Origin: Erodium maritimum
Taxonomy: Eukaryota; Streptophyta; Magnoliopsida; Geraniales; Geraniaceae
DNA length: 64,000 nucleotides
Assembly: GCA_963921825.1 (NCBI GenBank)
Contig: OY997589.1
Coordinates: forward strand, 2,666,001 to 2,730,000
Direction of reading: 5' to 3'
The notes under the pieces were generated by a model that was given only the letters and a program-made list of their open reading frames with translations, did not search any database and was not told the DNA's origin. This document shows, one piece after another, positions 30,646 to 42,068 of this stretch; positions within the stretch are counted from its first letter, which is position 1, and each line of letters starts with the position of its first letter. The translations under genes and the position numbers were made by a program.

Positions 30646-33600
30646 TCAGAATGATACAACGGATTTGGAATGAGTTGAGGCTTGGAACTGTGAGAGTGCA
30701 GTGTCAGTCTCCTCATTCTCATCAAAAGTTATCGGTTTTCCACTGATTAGGTTCCTGCATATTATTCAAGAATGTGATCAGAATCCATAAGAAAAAAGGT
30801 GGGATAGAACGAGTTGGCACAATTCCTAAGCTTGGATGTAAACAATGATTCCAAACATTTTTTTTTCTTTTTCAGGTTTGTGCTCTTTTCTTTACCAAAC
30901 AACAAGCTTTTATGGATTAAACATGGGAATAATTGCAAAAAAAAAAACTATCATGAGCTATTCACTTTTTGCAACTTGTAGCCCTCTTCTTTGATAATTG
31001 CAAAAACAGGCCCAGAACTTGTCTTTTTGTTGCACTTTGTATAAATTTGTTTCAAAATGATGAATTGACTCTTGGCTCTTTGTACTACTAGGAATTTAGC
31101 TTCCAGATAATTGTAGTGATCTAAACAAAGCTTTTTCTGAAAGTACTCATTTCATCAGTATCATAAGCTGTTCTTGTCATAATAAGCAGATTCAGCATAA
31201 CATCATGCAAGATATAACATGTTCTTAACATACGGATATACTAATTTGTTTCCTATTGTATGGTATCATAACCTTGCAGAAAACATAATTATGGGAAGGA
31301 ATAAGTGTAAAATCATCATTTTATGCAAATTGCAACAAATGGATAAGTTCACGGTTCTTTTTTGCCATTATCAAAGAGGAAGGCTACAAGTTGCAAAGAA
31401 TGAATACACAGGGTACTTTTTTGCAATTACCCCTTGTAGGAACAAGAAGACATACCTCTGTGGAAGGGAACTTTCCTCAGACAGTGCCTTCTCCAACCTC
31501 TCCTCAAACGGTGTTGCATGCCAACTCACTTTCTGATCCTGCAGCCAAAACCAACATTCCTTAAGTATATACGTATGCAAGCAAAAAAAAAAAGACAAGT
31601 GCTATGATCCGATACCTCCTTGTACTTATTAGTCGAGTTCGGGATTCCATTCCCATCCCACCATTTGGGAGAGACATGAGAAGTTTCTTCTTCATTCCAA
31701 TGTGCAGCAACCATCCCAATGATAGGCCTATCCCCAGGAGTCCTACCAAAAGCTGGGTTTTTTCTTGCAACAGCTTCAGTGGAAGATAACTCTTTGCTAG
31801 CGGGAGTTTCTTCTTCCTCTTCTTCTTCATTCGAAACCTCTTGCTGAGAGACATTCTCAACAGGGTTTGAAACAGAATACACATACTGTGACCGGATCCT
31901 ACCATTACCATTCGCTAAATCCTTAATGTTTGAGGCAAAATCAGTTCCGGGTGTCTGCATTTCTTCAGATAGCTTCAGTGGGGTCGGTTTTGGTGAGACT
32001 TGGTCAGATGAACTCTTGGAAGAGGAAGACTTGTCAAAGTCACATTCGAACCTGACAGACTTGTTCTTGCATCGCTCAACCTTACTGGTCTCATCAACAT
32101 TACCATCAACCGATATGCAGCTACAGACAAAATAAATGTAACACTTTAAAAACAGGGAAGGGATAATTTTGAGCATGCATTGAATTTGAAGGGCACTGTC
32201 CATTGAGTCTCAACCTGCTGGGAGTGTGTTCGGAAGATGCAGTCCCTTGTTGTTTCCATTCTTCAGAAATCTTGACCGGAGTTGGAGGCTGATCGGGTTG
32301 TTGTTCCAACTGAAGTTTCCCAATTGATGAATGTATCGGTGATGCTTTGAACTTTTGGGATGCTTTTCGAATTTCAGAGGGAGTCTCTGTTATGGTACCG
32401 CAAGCCTTGAGGAACTTGGCCTGTGATACAGATTTTACAGTCATTGAAACTTAGAGATGGATTGACCAAAGTGACAATCTCAGAATTGACAATAGTGAGT
32501 GACTACTGATTATACAAATGAAACTCATATATTGATCGACAAATAGGTTTGAACACAGAAAAGGATACACAAAAAAGTGATCATTTTGATATATCCACTG
32601 ATAATTCAAAGGGATAATGGAAGAAAAGTACCCTGAAGTATTCATTTTGAAACAAATTATCACAAAGTGCAATAAAAAGACAAGTTCATGATACTTTTTG
32701 CAACTACCAAAAAAGAGGGCTACAAGTTGCAAAAAGTGAATACATCAAGGTACTTTTTTGCAACTATCCCTAATTCTAACTTTGTTATGAAGAAAGAGAT
32801 GACTAAGAAGTTCGTTTAAGTGGCAATTGGCAAATAAGTGAAGGCAAAGCCATGGTCATGAAAACAAAATGAAGAAAGATCTGAAATTAAAGCCAAGTAC
32901 ACAAGTAAAGCTATTCTCGATCCAAGGCTACACATTAAGCATAATTTCGGTAGACAATCTGAAATTAACTAAACACTTTTTACCTTGAACACAACTTTAA
33001 AGTCACACACCATTTCAAGTAGACAAACTTTAAAGTCACTGACCATTTCAAGTTACTTATATTCATCAGAATCTATGAAAAAGTAACCAATGTACATCAA
33101 GAGAGTGAAAAGTACCTCCTCCCTAAGCTCTTTGTTAATACTTGGAGACCCCGAATTAGACTTCCCTCCACTCTTGCTCGGAGATTCATCTTCCCCTTTT
33201 GAAAGAAAAGCATACAAACACATATCAGGGAATGAAAACATCAACAGTGACATAACCATAAAAGCTAGATTCAAAAGCCAACATTTACATAACCCACTTT
33301 TACAAAACAAAAGTATATACCTTCAGTTAGAAATAAAGCTGACAGACGATTCTGTGACAAAATGGCCTCCTGATAAAGAAAACACATAAAATCAGCCACC
33401 CATTTTGGAACAAAATGCAAAACAAAATGAAAAAAACACAATAAATCCAATCTCAATATCCTCAATTTCAGTCTTTTTACCCAATTTCCCCAACACCCTG
33501 TTTGGTTACTCAGAAAATCCCCCAACTAAGAACAAAACCCATCAAATTGAGCAAGAAAACAAGAAAATCCCCACTCTTCACCAACCAAACCCCAAAATCC

Positions 33601-33878
33601 CCTAAACCCCACACGAAAACTACAATCAAAACAAAACCCCATTTCACCAATCGACTCCCCCGAGCTTCAATTCCACCAAAAGACAAGATCTTTAAATCAC
33701 CCATCAACAGAAACCCCAGATCCCAACTTCACAAACCCACAAACAGTGCTGAAGATTCGACCCAGAAGAGAACAAATCAAATTACGCGGGAATCGACGGG
33801 TCTGGGACGGTGGCGGCGGCGGCGGCGATGGTCGTCGTCGGGGTCTCTGATGCGGAAGCAGCCGATGAAGCAGCCCAT
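30646..33878 (-). CDS. JASON-like protein
   Basis: Seven exons on the minus strand: 33878-33786, 33369-33321, 33195-33116, 32420-32215, 32120-31616, 31538-31456 and 30754-30646, giving 374 aa with all junctions in phase. It starts MGCFIGCFRIRDPDDD, then QNRLSALFLTEGEDESPSKS, REEAKFLKACGTITETPSEIR, a Ser/Pro-rich middle, an acidic EEEEEE patch, and AAHWNEEE..WWDGNGIPNST. It ends SWHATPFEERLEKALSEE..TFDENEE. The short cysteine-containing N-terminus and the conserved WHATPFEERLEKAL tail match plant JASON-like proteins. In Arabidopsis JASON organises the organelle band and spindle orientation in male meiosis II; whether this copy does so is inference. No enzymatic domain is visible. Introns 3 and 6 hold family-1 MITEs. 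Confidence 0.82.
30925..31433. repeat. Family-1 MITE split by unrelated sequence (JASON-like intron 6)
   Basis: The left half (30925-31071) starts GGGAATAATTGCAAAA. The right half (about 31290-31433) ends TTTTTTGCAATTACCCC. About 220 bp of unrelated sequence lies between. This is either a nested insertion or two separate halves. Confidence 0.6.
32611..32770. repeat. Family-1 MITE, short form (JASON-like intron 3)
   Basis: A compact 160-bp copy: GGGATAATGGAAG..AAGTACCC at the left, GGTACTTTTTTGCAACTATCCC at the right. The centre is deleted relative to 29818-30258. Confidence 0.75.
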
Positions 33879-36800
33879 GGCGGAGGAGACGGAGACGTCG
33901 AGGAAGGTGAGGAGAGCTGAGAAGGAGGAAGCGAAGGCTAAGCGATCACACCAGGAGCATCTCATTTCAGGCACCAAGGACACGGAATCGCGGCGATGTA
34001 ATGCATCACCCGATTTTAATCACCGATTTTTATGAGACTGGGCCGAGAGGAGGTGCTAGGTCGCTTTTGAAATTTGAACTCGCGAGACGAGGGAAGGGTG
34101 GGTTTTGGTCTGGTGTTTGCGGTTCTAGGGAAGGGTTTTGTGCAACCTCCTCTTGATTTTGGGAATATGGGCCGGGTCTCGGCCCAGGCCCAATTCTCCT
34201 TCACAAAGTTGAAAATGATTAGTCAAGTGAATTTAGACGAATTGTCACGCGTCGTATGGTAAGTGTCTACAAGGGAACGAATTGAGCGTCTTTGAAAATG
34301 AAGCGGGCCGATGATTTCTTCGACCGAGGTTGTTGATTCGCCAGTTGAATTTGTCCCAGTTTCACCCTGTATTATAGGTGCTCTAATGAAAACTCCACTA
34401 AAACAAATCTTTAATATCAATATTACGGAGGAACTATTGCATGTTACCGTGTTCAATTACCAAATCATGATCCAGACGTATGTCGATTATTATATAGTAA
34501 CATGTTTTATCAATTAAATCTCAAAATGTATCAAAATCTATTAAGTGTGGCTAACGTCGTGAAATACCAGTCATATGTTTGGCACGTTCTCTAAAACTTT
34601 CCTAAAATGACATGCAAAAACTTGATGTCATAACGTAGACCTTTCGTTTATTTTCAAATCATAACTCTAACCTATCAACTTTTCCTGTTATCCACTAAAC
34701 GGCCGTTAACTTTGTGGACGGAAAATGCAATAGGTTGAGTCAACGTTACAACATGAAAATAAACGTTTGCTTGGATTATGATTTAGGAATAAACGGAAGG
34801 TGGGGGCAGGACATGGAGTAACCCCTATCACAAAATAACTAGAAAAAATTCACAATTTCTCAAAATCTGTAAATTTGTGGCAAAAGGCTAAAATGCCCCT
34901 ATTTGAGTTTGAAATTTCCAATGTAATGTCATTTGGTTCATTAGCAGCTTAATTTTTCTGATGACGAACACGAGTTTCTTAACGATCTAGACAAACTCCG
35001 AACGAACTCGGCACAATTTTCCTTTTCAATTTTTTTTTATATCCAAATGAAAATTATGCTATGTTGGAAATTTGGGACCTTCTTCCTTATTTGTTTTTAT
35101 ATTAAATTATTTTACTGCTAATACCCAAATAAAAAGGGTATATAGTCAAAGATTAGGTAGTGGAGTTTATCTCTGAATTAAATACAGATTCATGTATTTA
35201 AATAGTTGCTTATACCCTTGGGCATAATGTGCATTGAAACCCCTTTATTACAAGGTAATGTTCATATAATAAATTATAAATTAACTTGAATGTGTCAACA
35301 CCATCACTTTCCATTTTTGAGGACCACACACACTTGAAACAATAGAGCCTCATTCATATTTCAAGAGCATCAAAGTACCTTTTATGGTTTGTGCCAATTT
35401 TGAGGACCAAGGTCATGGTTGGAGAGATCACATCACTTGCACTTTTGTTATTTTTGCTCTCAAGTTTTGAGTCTCCTTGTGACCACATGAAGAGCACAAA
35501 CCCTAATTTTTCACCTCAAAGAGCAATTGTCACACCCACATGCCTTTCTTACATCAAGTGACCATGCCCATATGACCCACTAGGGCTTTGGACTTTCCAT
35601 TGGCACCAACTTGGTGTGATCTTGTCTTGAAGGTGATGCCAAGAAGCTACACATGCTTGATTTACATCCCTTAGGTTCCCTTGGTACTGATGGTCGTAAC
35701 GTATTTCGTTTTGTATCGTTCGGACGATTACACGTTTTATGTTATTTTAAAGTCGTACGAGTCTTTCTTATCACTTGTAATCACGGAATTTCACCACAAT
35801 AATAGTTTATATGATTATGTGATCACGTATTGTTCAAATTTCAGTTTTGCTGACGATATTGTTCACCACAATAATAACTTTTATGGTTCAGATGCACGGG
35901 TCAAGATCCAAACTTTCATAGATGGTTAGTATGGATTTGCCCCCAAAATATGACCCGTTGGACGGATTGCGAGTCCTAAATTCACGTGGACGGGTAGAAT
36001 ATCAGTCTGTGAACACCCCTACTATGATGTGTACCAGTTTTGTTTTTCTTGTTACACTTAATTTGTGGGTCTTACTTTGGAGAACATCCATGTTTAATAC
36101 ATGATTGAGTAACAACCTGTTCATTCAAATGAGCAGAGCAACACACTATGGGAAAAAAAAAAAACTATATGGATTGTATTCAGTTGGGATAAGTAGGAAG
36201 AGGGGGATTGAATTGCGTTATTGTCGCTCGAGAAAAGATTTTCTTCTTCAAATAACCGATACATTAGAAAATGAAAGAGAACCGTAATTTCTTATATATT
36301 ATATACGTGTTTGGGAGTTACAAAAATTCATCATTAAAAATTATTTGAGTATATAATATGTTTTAAAATAACAAATTGACGTCACTATAATATTATAAAA
36401 ACATTACAAATGAATATTTTGAATATATAACCCAAGATTAAAACCGAAATTTGATTCACAATTCACTGTTTTGTCACGAAAAATATAACATATTTACCTT
36501 TTAAATAAGAGTAAAGAGTCCATTAGTTAGTGATACACGTAATTACAAAAAAGTACCCGGAGTTAATCACTTTTTGTAACTTCTTTCTTCTTTAATAATC
36601 GTAGAAAAAATGTCATAAATTTAATTTTTTTTTGTCATGTTTCCCATGTTTTTCTTAATGGTCATTTTATCTTTGAAAAAACAAATCTTTAAAAGAAAAT
36701 CAGACTGAGTCATTAAAGTACATAAAAACTTAGGACATGACTTTTTTTATCACTTTAATTGATTGGAAAAAACCCAACCTCTCATTTCTAAGTAACTAAA

Positions 36801-37135
36801 ATCCTAAAACCCTTTTCCTCTAAAAGATAGCCCATTAAGATAAGATTCAGTTTTGTGTCTGTGAAGTGTCAAACAATAGAGAGAAGCTGTCCCATTGGTT
36901 GAAGAAGGGTATGGTCTCCAGTGGCTCACAAACAACTGTGTCCACTCATTATCACCATACTCTGGTAATGAAGAAAAGGGGTTTTGAAGAAGAAACAACT
37001 CTTTCAATAAATAGTGGGAACCAAAAAGTTCACACAAATCAATTTTGCCAAACCAAACCCAAAACCAAAACCCTTTTCTCAGAGCAATAGAGCCACTTTC
37101 AGGGTGTGGAGTTAGTCTCTGTTGTTTCTGAAAGC
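33879..37135. other. Intergenic between JASON-like gene and phytoene synthase
   Basis: Both genes point away from this 3.2-kb gap. 33879-34250 is GC-richer and probably holds the JASON-like 5' UTR and promoter. 34500-36500 is AT-rich with no supported frame. A family-1 MITE fragment (TTACAAAAAAGTACCCGGAG) starts near 36540. The last few hundred bases should hold the phytoene synthase promoter and 5' leader, but I could not pick a certain TATA box. Confidence 0.45.
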
Positions 37136-40100
37136 ATGCCTAGTACTAGTGTTCATGTTCTTTGGGTTGTTGGTCCCAAGGAAAATGGGGCTTCTCTGGT
37201 CAGAATCATACCCAGAAACATTGTGAGGCACAAGAGGAGTCAAAGGGTGTGTTCAAGTTTCAATCTTTCAAATAGGGTCTCAGCCTTTTCAGGTGCTGCT
37301 GCTGTGGCAAACCCATCTAGGTCTTCTGAGGAGAGGGTCTATGAGGTGGTGCTAAAGCAGGCAGCTTTGGTGAGGAAGCTCGGAAAGGAGAGAGATTTGG
37401 GTTTGAAGAGACCTGTTGAGAGTGATGCTGGCCTCACCAATTGGGACCTCCTCAATGAGTCCTATGATAGGTGTGGTGAGGTCTGTGCTGAGTATGCCAA
37501 GACCTTCTATTTGGGTAATAATTGTTCTTGACATTGATGATTAGTTTTGGGTTGTTTTTTGAAATGGGTTTTTGTTGTTTCTTAGGATTAGTGTCTAGAT
37601 TTTGATTCCTGGGTTGTGTGTCTTGCTCATTTGATTGCTGATATAGAAATGACATGCCTTTTGGGGGGGATTTGAGGTCCTGAAGTGATGCAATTCTCTT
37701 AGTTTGAGTTTAGTTCTGTTTGATTGAGCTTGTGGTTTGATTTCAGGCACCTTGCTCATGACACCTGAGAGGAGAAGAGCTGTGTGGGCAATTTATGGTA
37801 TGCTTTGTCCTCTCTTGTATCATTCAACTTTGAGATTCATTTTTGATGTGATAATCCTTGCGAAAAAGCATCTCCAATGGTGTGTGAATTTTGATTTTGA
37901 CTTAAATTGTCTAAGCGAATAGCTTTGGGCGAATTGGCCCAGCAAAATAAGTAATAACCAGGGCGAAGGATTCATCGCTTGGGCGAAAGTCCAATAAATA
38001 TTTTCGTCCAGCGAATCCGTTTACACCATGTGTGACCCTTGAACTTGTCTTTTTCTTACAATTTATACAAAACGGACTATTTGCTCTTATAATTTAGATT
38101 AAAAAAAATAATAAGTAAAAAAACAAAAAATACAAATTTTTCTTATCTCTTAATTTTTCCCTCTTTGTACCGTACTAAGAGTAACAAATTTAAGGGGCTT
38201 GAAAATTTGGATTTTTTGTTATGTAATTATTGTTTTTAAGTTTAGTTTTACAAGGATAACATTGTTATTTTGAAATAAAATTGTACAAAGTGCAATAAAA
38301 AGATATGTTCATGCACTTTTTTGCAATTATAAAGCAATGTGCTACAAGTTGCAAAAAGTGGATACCTCAGTGTGATTTTTTGCAATTACTCCTATAATAA
38401 ATCCAAAATCGCTATTTACCTGGGCTAATATCATTATGGCTCGGTTCCTATTAATTCGATTTTTTCAGTCCTTTTTTTCCTCTAAAATCACTATTCACAT
38501 GGACGAATACGTGTTGAGACGCTTTTAAGGAACAATTGCATGATAGACTGATATGTTCACGGGTTAATACTTAATGGTATGTAAAGTCCTTAACTTTTTT
38601 GTGTTTCAATGTTGTGATGATGATGGTGTACTTGTTTAATCCTAGTAAACCACACTAAATGGAGTGAAGTTACAGTAATCAATGAGTAATCTCCATAACA
38701 AGCATTGAAACATGGCCTCAGTTATGCATTTTCTTTGAGGCATGAGTTGAACTTCATGAAGCCATGATTTGGAGTTTTGAACAAAACATCTCAACATAGT
38801 TCTTGGCTTTTGCAGTATGGTGTAGGAGAACCGATGAACTAGTCGACGGGCCAAATGCATCCCACATCACTCCCAAGGCTCTTGACCGATGGGAGAATAG
38901 GCTAAGCGATCTCTTCGAGGGTCGCCCGTATGATATGTACGATGCTGCTCTATCTGATACCGTCAAAAGATACCCGGTTGATATCCAGGTACAACCCTAA
39001 CGACCCGTTTACCTTAAAAGGCTATAAAGTCAGTGTCTTAACATTGGTTTTTTCAATGAACAGCCTTTCAATGACATGATAGAAGGAATGAGATTGGACT
39101 TGAGAAAATCAAGGTACATGAACTTTGACGAGCTCTACCTTTACTGCTACTATGTTGCTGGAACTGTTGGGCTCATGAGTGTGCCGGTAATGGGGATAGC
39201 TCCAGAATCAAAGGCCTCGACAGAGAGTGTTTACAATGCTGCATTGGCTCTTGGGATTGCTAATCAGCTCACTAACATCCTCAGAGACGTTGGTGAAGAG
39301 TAAGCTTCTCTTAACTCTATCAAGGGTTAATTATAGATAGTTGCACATAACTATCGCTAATTTTAAAATGTTATCCACATTTATCTAAACTTTAAAAAAG
39401 GAAATTGCAGATTGCCTTTCTTTTTACAAAAAAGAAGTGATGAAAATGCCCTTGATCCTGATCCACAAAAATACAATTTTTTGCCAACTTGGGTTGGTTG
39501 CTCTCTCACTTTTTTGAGGTTAGAGGTTTGAATCCCATTTGGGTACATTGGCTTGAGTGCAGGTGTGGGTCGATGTTAGGTTAGAGTAGGATTTCCCCGC
39601 TTCTTATTGCTAAAATAAAAACAATATACATTTTTTCATCTTTTTATTAGTTTCATCGTGGGGAAATTACAGTTCACTACCCTGTACTTTAGAGTATTAT
39701 CGATTCACTATCTTGTACTTTAAATCGTATCAATTCACCTCAAACAACTTTGTTTTTGTTTTAATCATCAGAATTTGAGCTTTAGTAACAAAAATTCCCC
39801 TCATATAAAAAAATAAAACCTGAAAAAAAAATTCTGAGAAAAAATTAACTTAAATGAATAAGACTATCGTATTCATCTTTTATAAGTCTTACTCTTTGAG
39901 ATTTTTTCAATTGATTTTGTCTTTTACATGTAAGAGGCATTTTAGTCACTAAACCTCACATTGGAGTATATTGAAACAAACACAAAGTTCATCAGGACGA
40001 ATCAAAATAGGATTTAAACTACAAGATAGTGAGTTTATAATAGTTCAAAGTACAAGGTAGGGGAATGTAATTTCTCCTTTTATCTTTTAAGGAGTCTTTT

Positions 40101-40671
40101 TATATCGACTCAACCATTTTCTACATCTAAGAAGTATTTGCATTGTAGTCATTTTCCGGCAAAAAGAATACCCATCTGCATTTTTTTACAAAGTTTAGGT
40201 AGCTATCTGCAATTAACCCCTCTATAAACAGAAACATTTATCAAATTCAAAAACCTCAGCTTTGTGCTAACACTAACTCTAATACAACCCGATTTGCACA
40301 GTGCTCGGAGGGGAAGAGTATATCTCCCACAAGACGAGCTTGCAAGCGCAGGCCTCTCAGACGAAGACATCTTCCGGGGCCAAGTCACAGACAAGTGGAG
40401 GAGCTTCATGAAGGGACAGATAAAGCGAGCAAGAACGTTCTTCGATGAAGCTGAGAAAGGCGTTACAGAGCTGAACGCAGCGAGCAGATGGCCGGTCTGG
40501 GCTTCATTGATGCTGTACAGGCAGATACTGGACGCCATTGAAGCAAACGACTACGACAACTTCACGAAGAGGGCTTACGTGGGGAAGGCGAAGAAGCTAC
40601 TGTCTCTGCCTGCAGCTTATGGTAGAGCTCTCATGGGGCCTAACCAGCTTGGGAAGCTTGCAAGGCCTTGA
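37136..40671 (+). CDS. PSY: Phytoene synthase
   Basis: Exons 37136-37514, 37747-37797, 38816-38988, 39064-39299 and 40302-40671 give 402 aa; all phases close. The ATG at 37136 ([12 protein letters not shown]) is chosen because the frame upstream has no ATG before a stop. The basic, Ser-rich first 60-70 residues look like a plastid transit peptide. The enzyme condenses two geranylgeranyl diphosphates to phytoene, the first committed carotenoid step. Both Asp-rich diphosphate/Mg sites are present: [11 protein letters not shown] in exon 3 and ILRDVGED spanning exons 4-5. So are [12 protein letters not shown] and the C-terminal [19 protein letters not shown]. The last exon is undivided, as I read it, where many PSY genes have a sixth exon. 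Introns 2 and 4 are inflated by MITE insertions. It sits between unrelated genes. Confidence 0.95.
38035..38392. repeat. Family-1 MITE in PSY intron 2, left end truncated
   Basis: It starts inside the element at CCTTGAACTTGTCTTTTTC and ends GATTTTTTGCAATTACTCC. It accounts for much of the 1.0-kb intron. Confidence 0.65.
39480..39605 (+). mobile_element. Possible tRNA-derived SINE in PSY intron 4
   Basis: A B-box-like GGTTTGAATCCC lies at about 39526-39537 with a GGGTTGGTTGCTCTC stretch about 40 bp upstream that could be an A-box region. The context AGAGGTTTGAATCCCATTTG is typical of plant Au-like SINEs. Ends and target duplication are unresolved. Confidence 0.35.
39660..40077. repeat. Foldback MITE nested in PSY intron 4
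   Basis: The left arm GGGGAAATTACAGTTCACTA then CCCTGTACTTT mirrors the right arm AAAGTACAAGGTAGGGGAAT then GTAATTTCTCC. There is no coding capacity. Confidence 0.75.
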
Positions 40672-41374
40672 ATTTGATGTTATTTTTTTGGTTGTAAATT
40701 GATTTGTAGCACAATGAGCGTTAAGTATGTAGATTTCGCTGGTTATACGGTCGAAGGATTGGTGTAAAAAAAAGACGGTTCAGTACACGAGACTCGAATA
40801 ATCCCGGGTGTGGTACTGAATATGATGACCATTAGTCAGAATCTGTATCGTGTGAAGTTGGTAATTCGAAAGTGAAAAGAAAGAAACAATCTTTTTTGAT
40901 GGGGCAAAAGCTCATTCCAACCCAAATGCTCGAATTAATGGGTGAAGGAACAAATATGTTTATCAAGTGATCTATTTGTCTATGCATTTTTAATGTGAGA
41001 CATATGTATTGACACTCTCCCTTACGTGTAGAATTGGACATCGTCATAATAAGACTGGACATCTATCATATGGACCAGAGAGCACAAGCTGGAGATGATA
41101 AACGGGTCGTAGTCGAACCAGTTTCCGATATCATGTTAAAACTCAATCCAATCCAAAAGCTCGAGTATATATCCCACATTAGTGTTTCTACCCATAAGTT
41201 CGAGTTTTGTGTTGGAATGAGCTTTAACAGATAGAAATGTATGTTTGATTTTTCTTTACTGAAAAATCAGGTCTTTCCTCGTGTTGATTAGAAAATAAAT
41301 GGTATTGAAGACACCTTTTAGGAGTGGCGGAACTAGTTTTCTCGATGAGAGAGAACACTAATATGTTTTTAATA
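40672..41374. other. 3' flank of PSY, no gene seen
   Basis: The presumed PSY 3' UTR is followed by AT-rich sequence. No coding frame I can support. Confidence 0.5.
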
Positions 41375-41715
41375 GGCAATTGTCCAAAACTACCCTAAAG
41401 TTTCGTCCACAAATGAGTTGATGCACAAAGTTTTGTCCACGTTGTATGGCTACCCTGATGTTTTGTTCATGCTTTTGTGGGTGCATTGAAGTTTTTCTCA
41501 CGCTTTTGTGGGTGCATTGAAGTTTTTCTCACGCTTTTGTGGGTGCATTGAAGTTTTGTCCACGCTTCTATTCAATTCGGGAAGCATTGTCCAGAGGCCC
41601 CAGACCATTATTCTGAACATCTCTATCACGTCAAAACTAAAAAAGTCGTAGACAAAATTTCAGGATAGCTACACAACGTGGACGAAACTTTGTGCATCAA
41701 CTCCTTTTGGATGAT
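41375..41715. repeat. Foldback MITE-like element, family 2, second copy
   Basis: It matches 14891-15232: CAATTGTCCAAAACTACCC, CACAAAGTTTTGTCCACG, and the repeated CTTTTGTGGGTGCATTGAAG, which here is present in three tandem units. The right end is degenerate. Confidence 0.7.
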
Positions 41716-42068
41716 GAAGATACTCTTAATACAATATAAAATTTTAGGATATTATATTAAAAGTATACTATTTTAAGATACTGTTTTAGAGAACAAAAGT
41801 ATAGTCCTTTCCTAACTTTTTTTAGATCGACAAAATAATATATTAAAAACCTTGTTAGAGTTTGAAAAGACAACAAAAATCATTCAATCCTAACCACTAC
41901 AAACCAAAGTTCTTTCCTAACTTAATCTATCTAATACAATATCATCTTCATAAGATAATGTTAAATATATCCTTATTGTCAAGATCAATCATATCAAGAT
42001 TTCTAAGCAAAATTAAATAGAAAACTAGAGACCTATTTATAGATAATCCAGATAGAATTAAAAATATT
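41716..42068. other. AT-rich spacer, nothing recognised
   Basis: No coding frame or clear repeat structure was seen. It ends at the poly-T that marks the LINE tail. Confidence 0.4.

Larger units (their letters stand above)
39324..40219. repeat. Foldback element with nested insertions in PSY intron 4
   Basis: The left end GGGTTAATTATAGATAG and right end AGCTATCTGCAATTAACCC are inverted. Another foldback element (39660-40077) and a SINE-like segment lie inside it. A relative is at about 60262-60624 in the helicase gene (end AGCTAACTGCAATTAACCC). Confidence 0.65.

Noticed and set aside
36105-36287. Small plus-strand frame near 36.2 kb as a gene
   Set aside because: It is short, has a poly-A microsatellite inside and no recognisable similarity or promoter context.
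37106-37135. An upstream start for PSY at 37106
   Set aside because: The codon there is GTG, not ATG. The first in-frame ATG is 37136.
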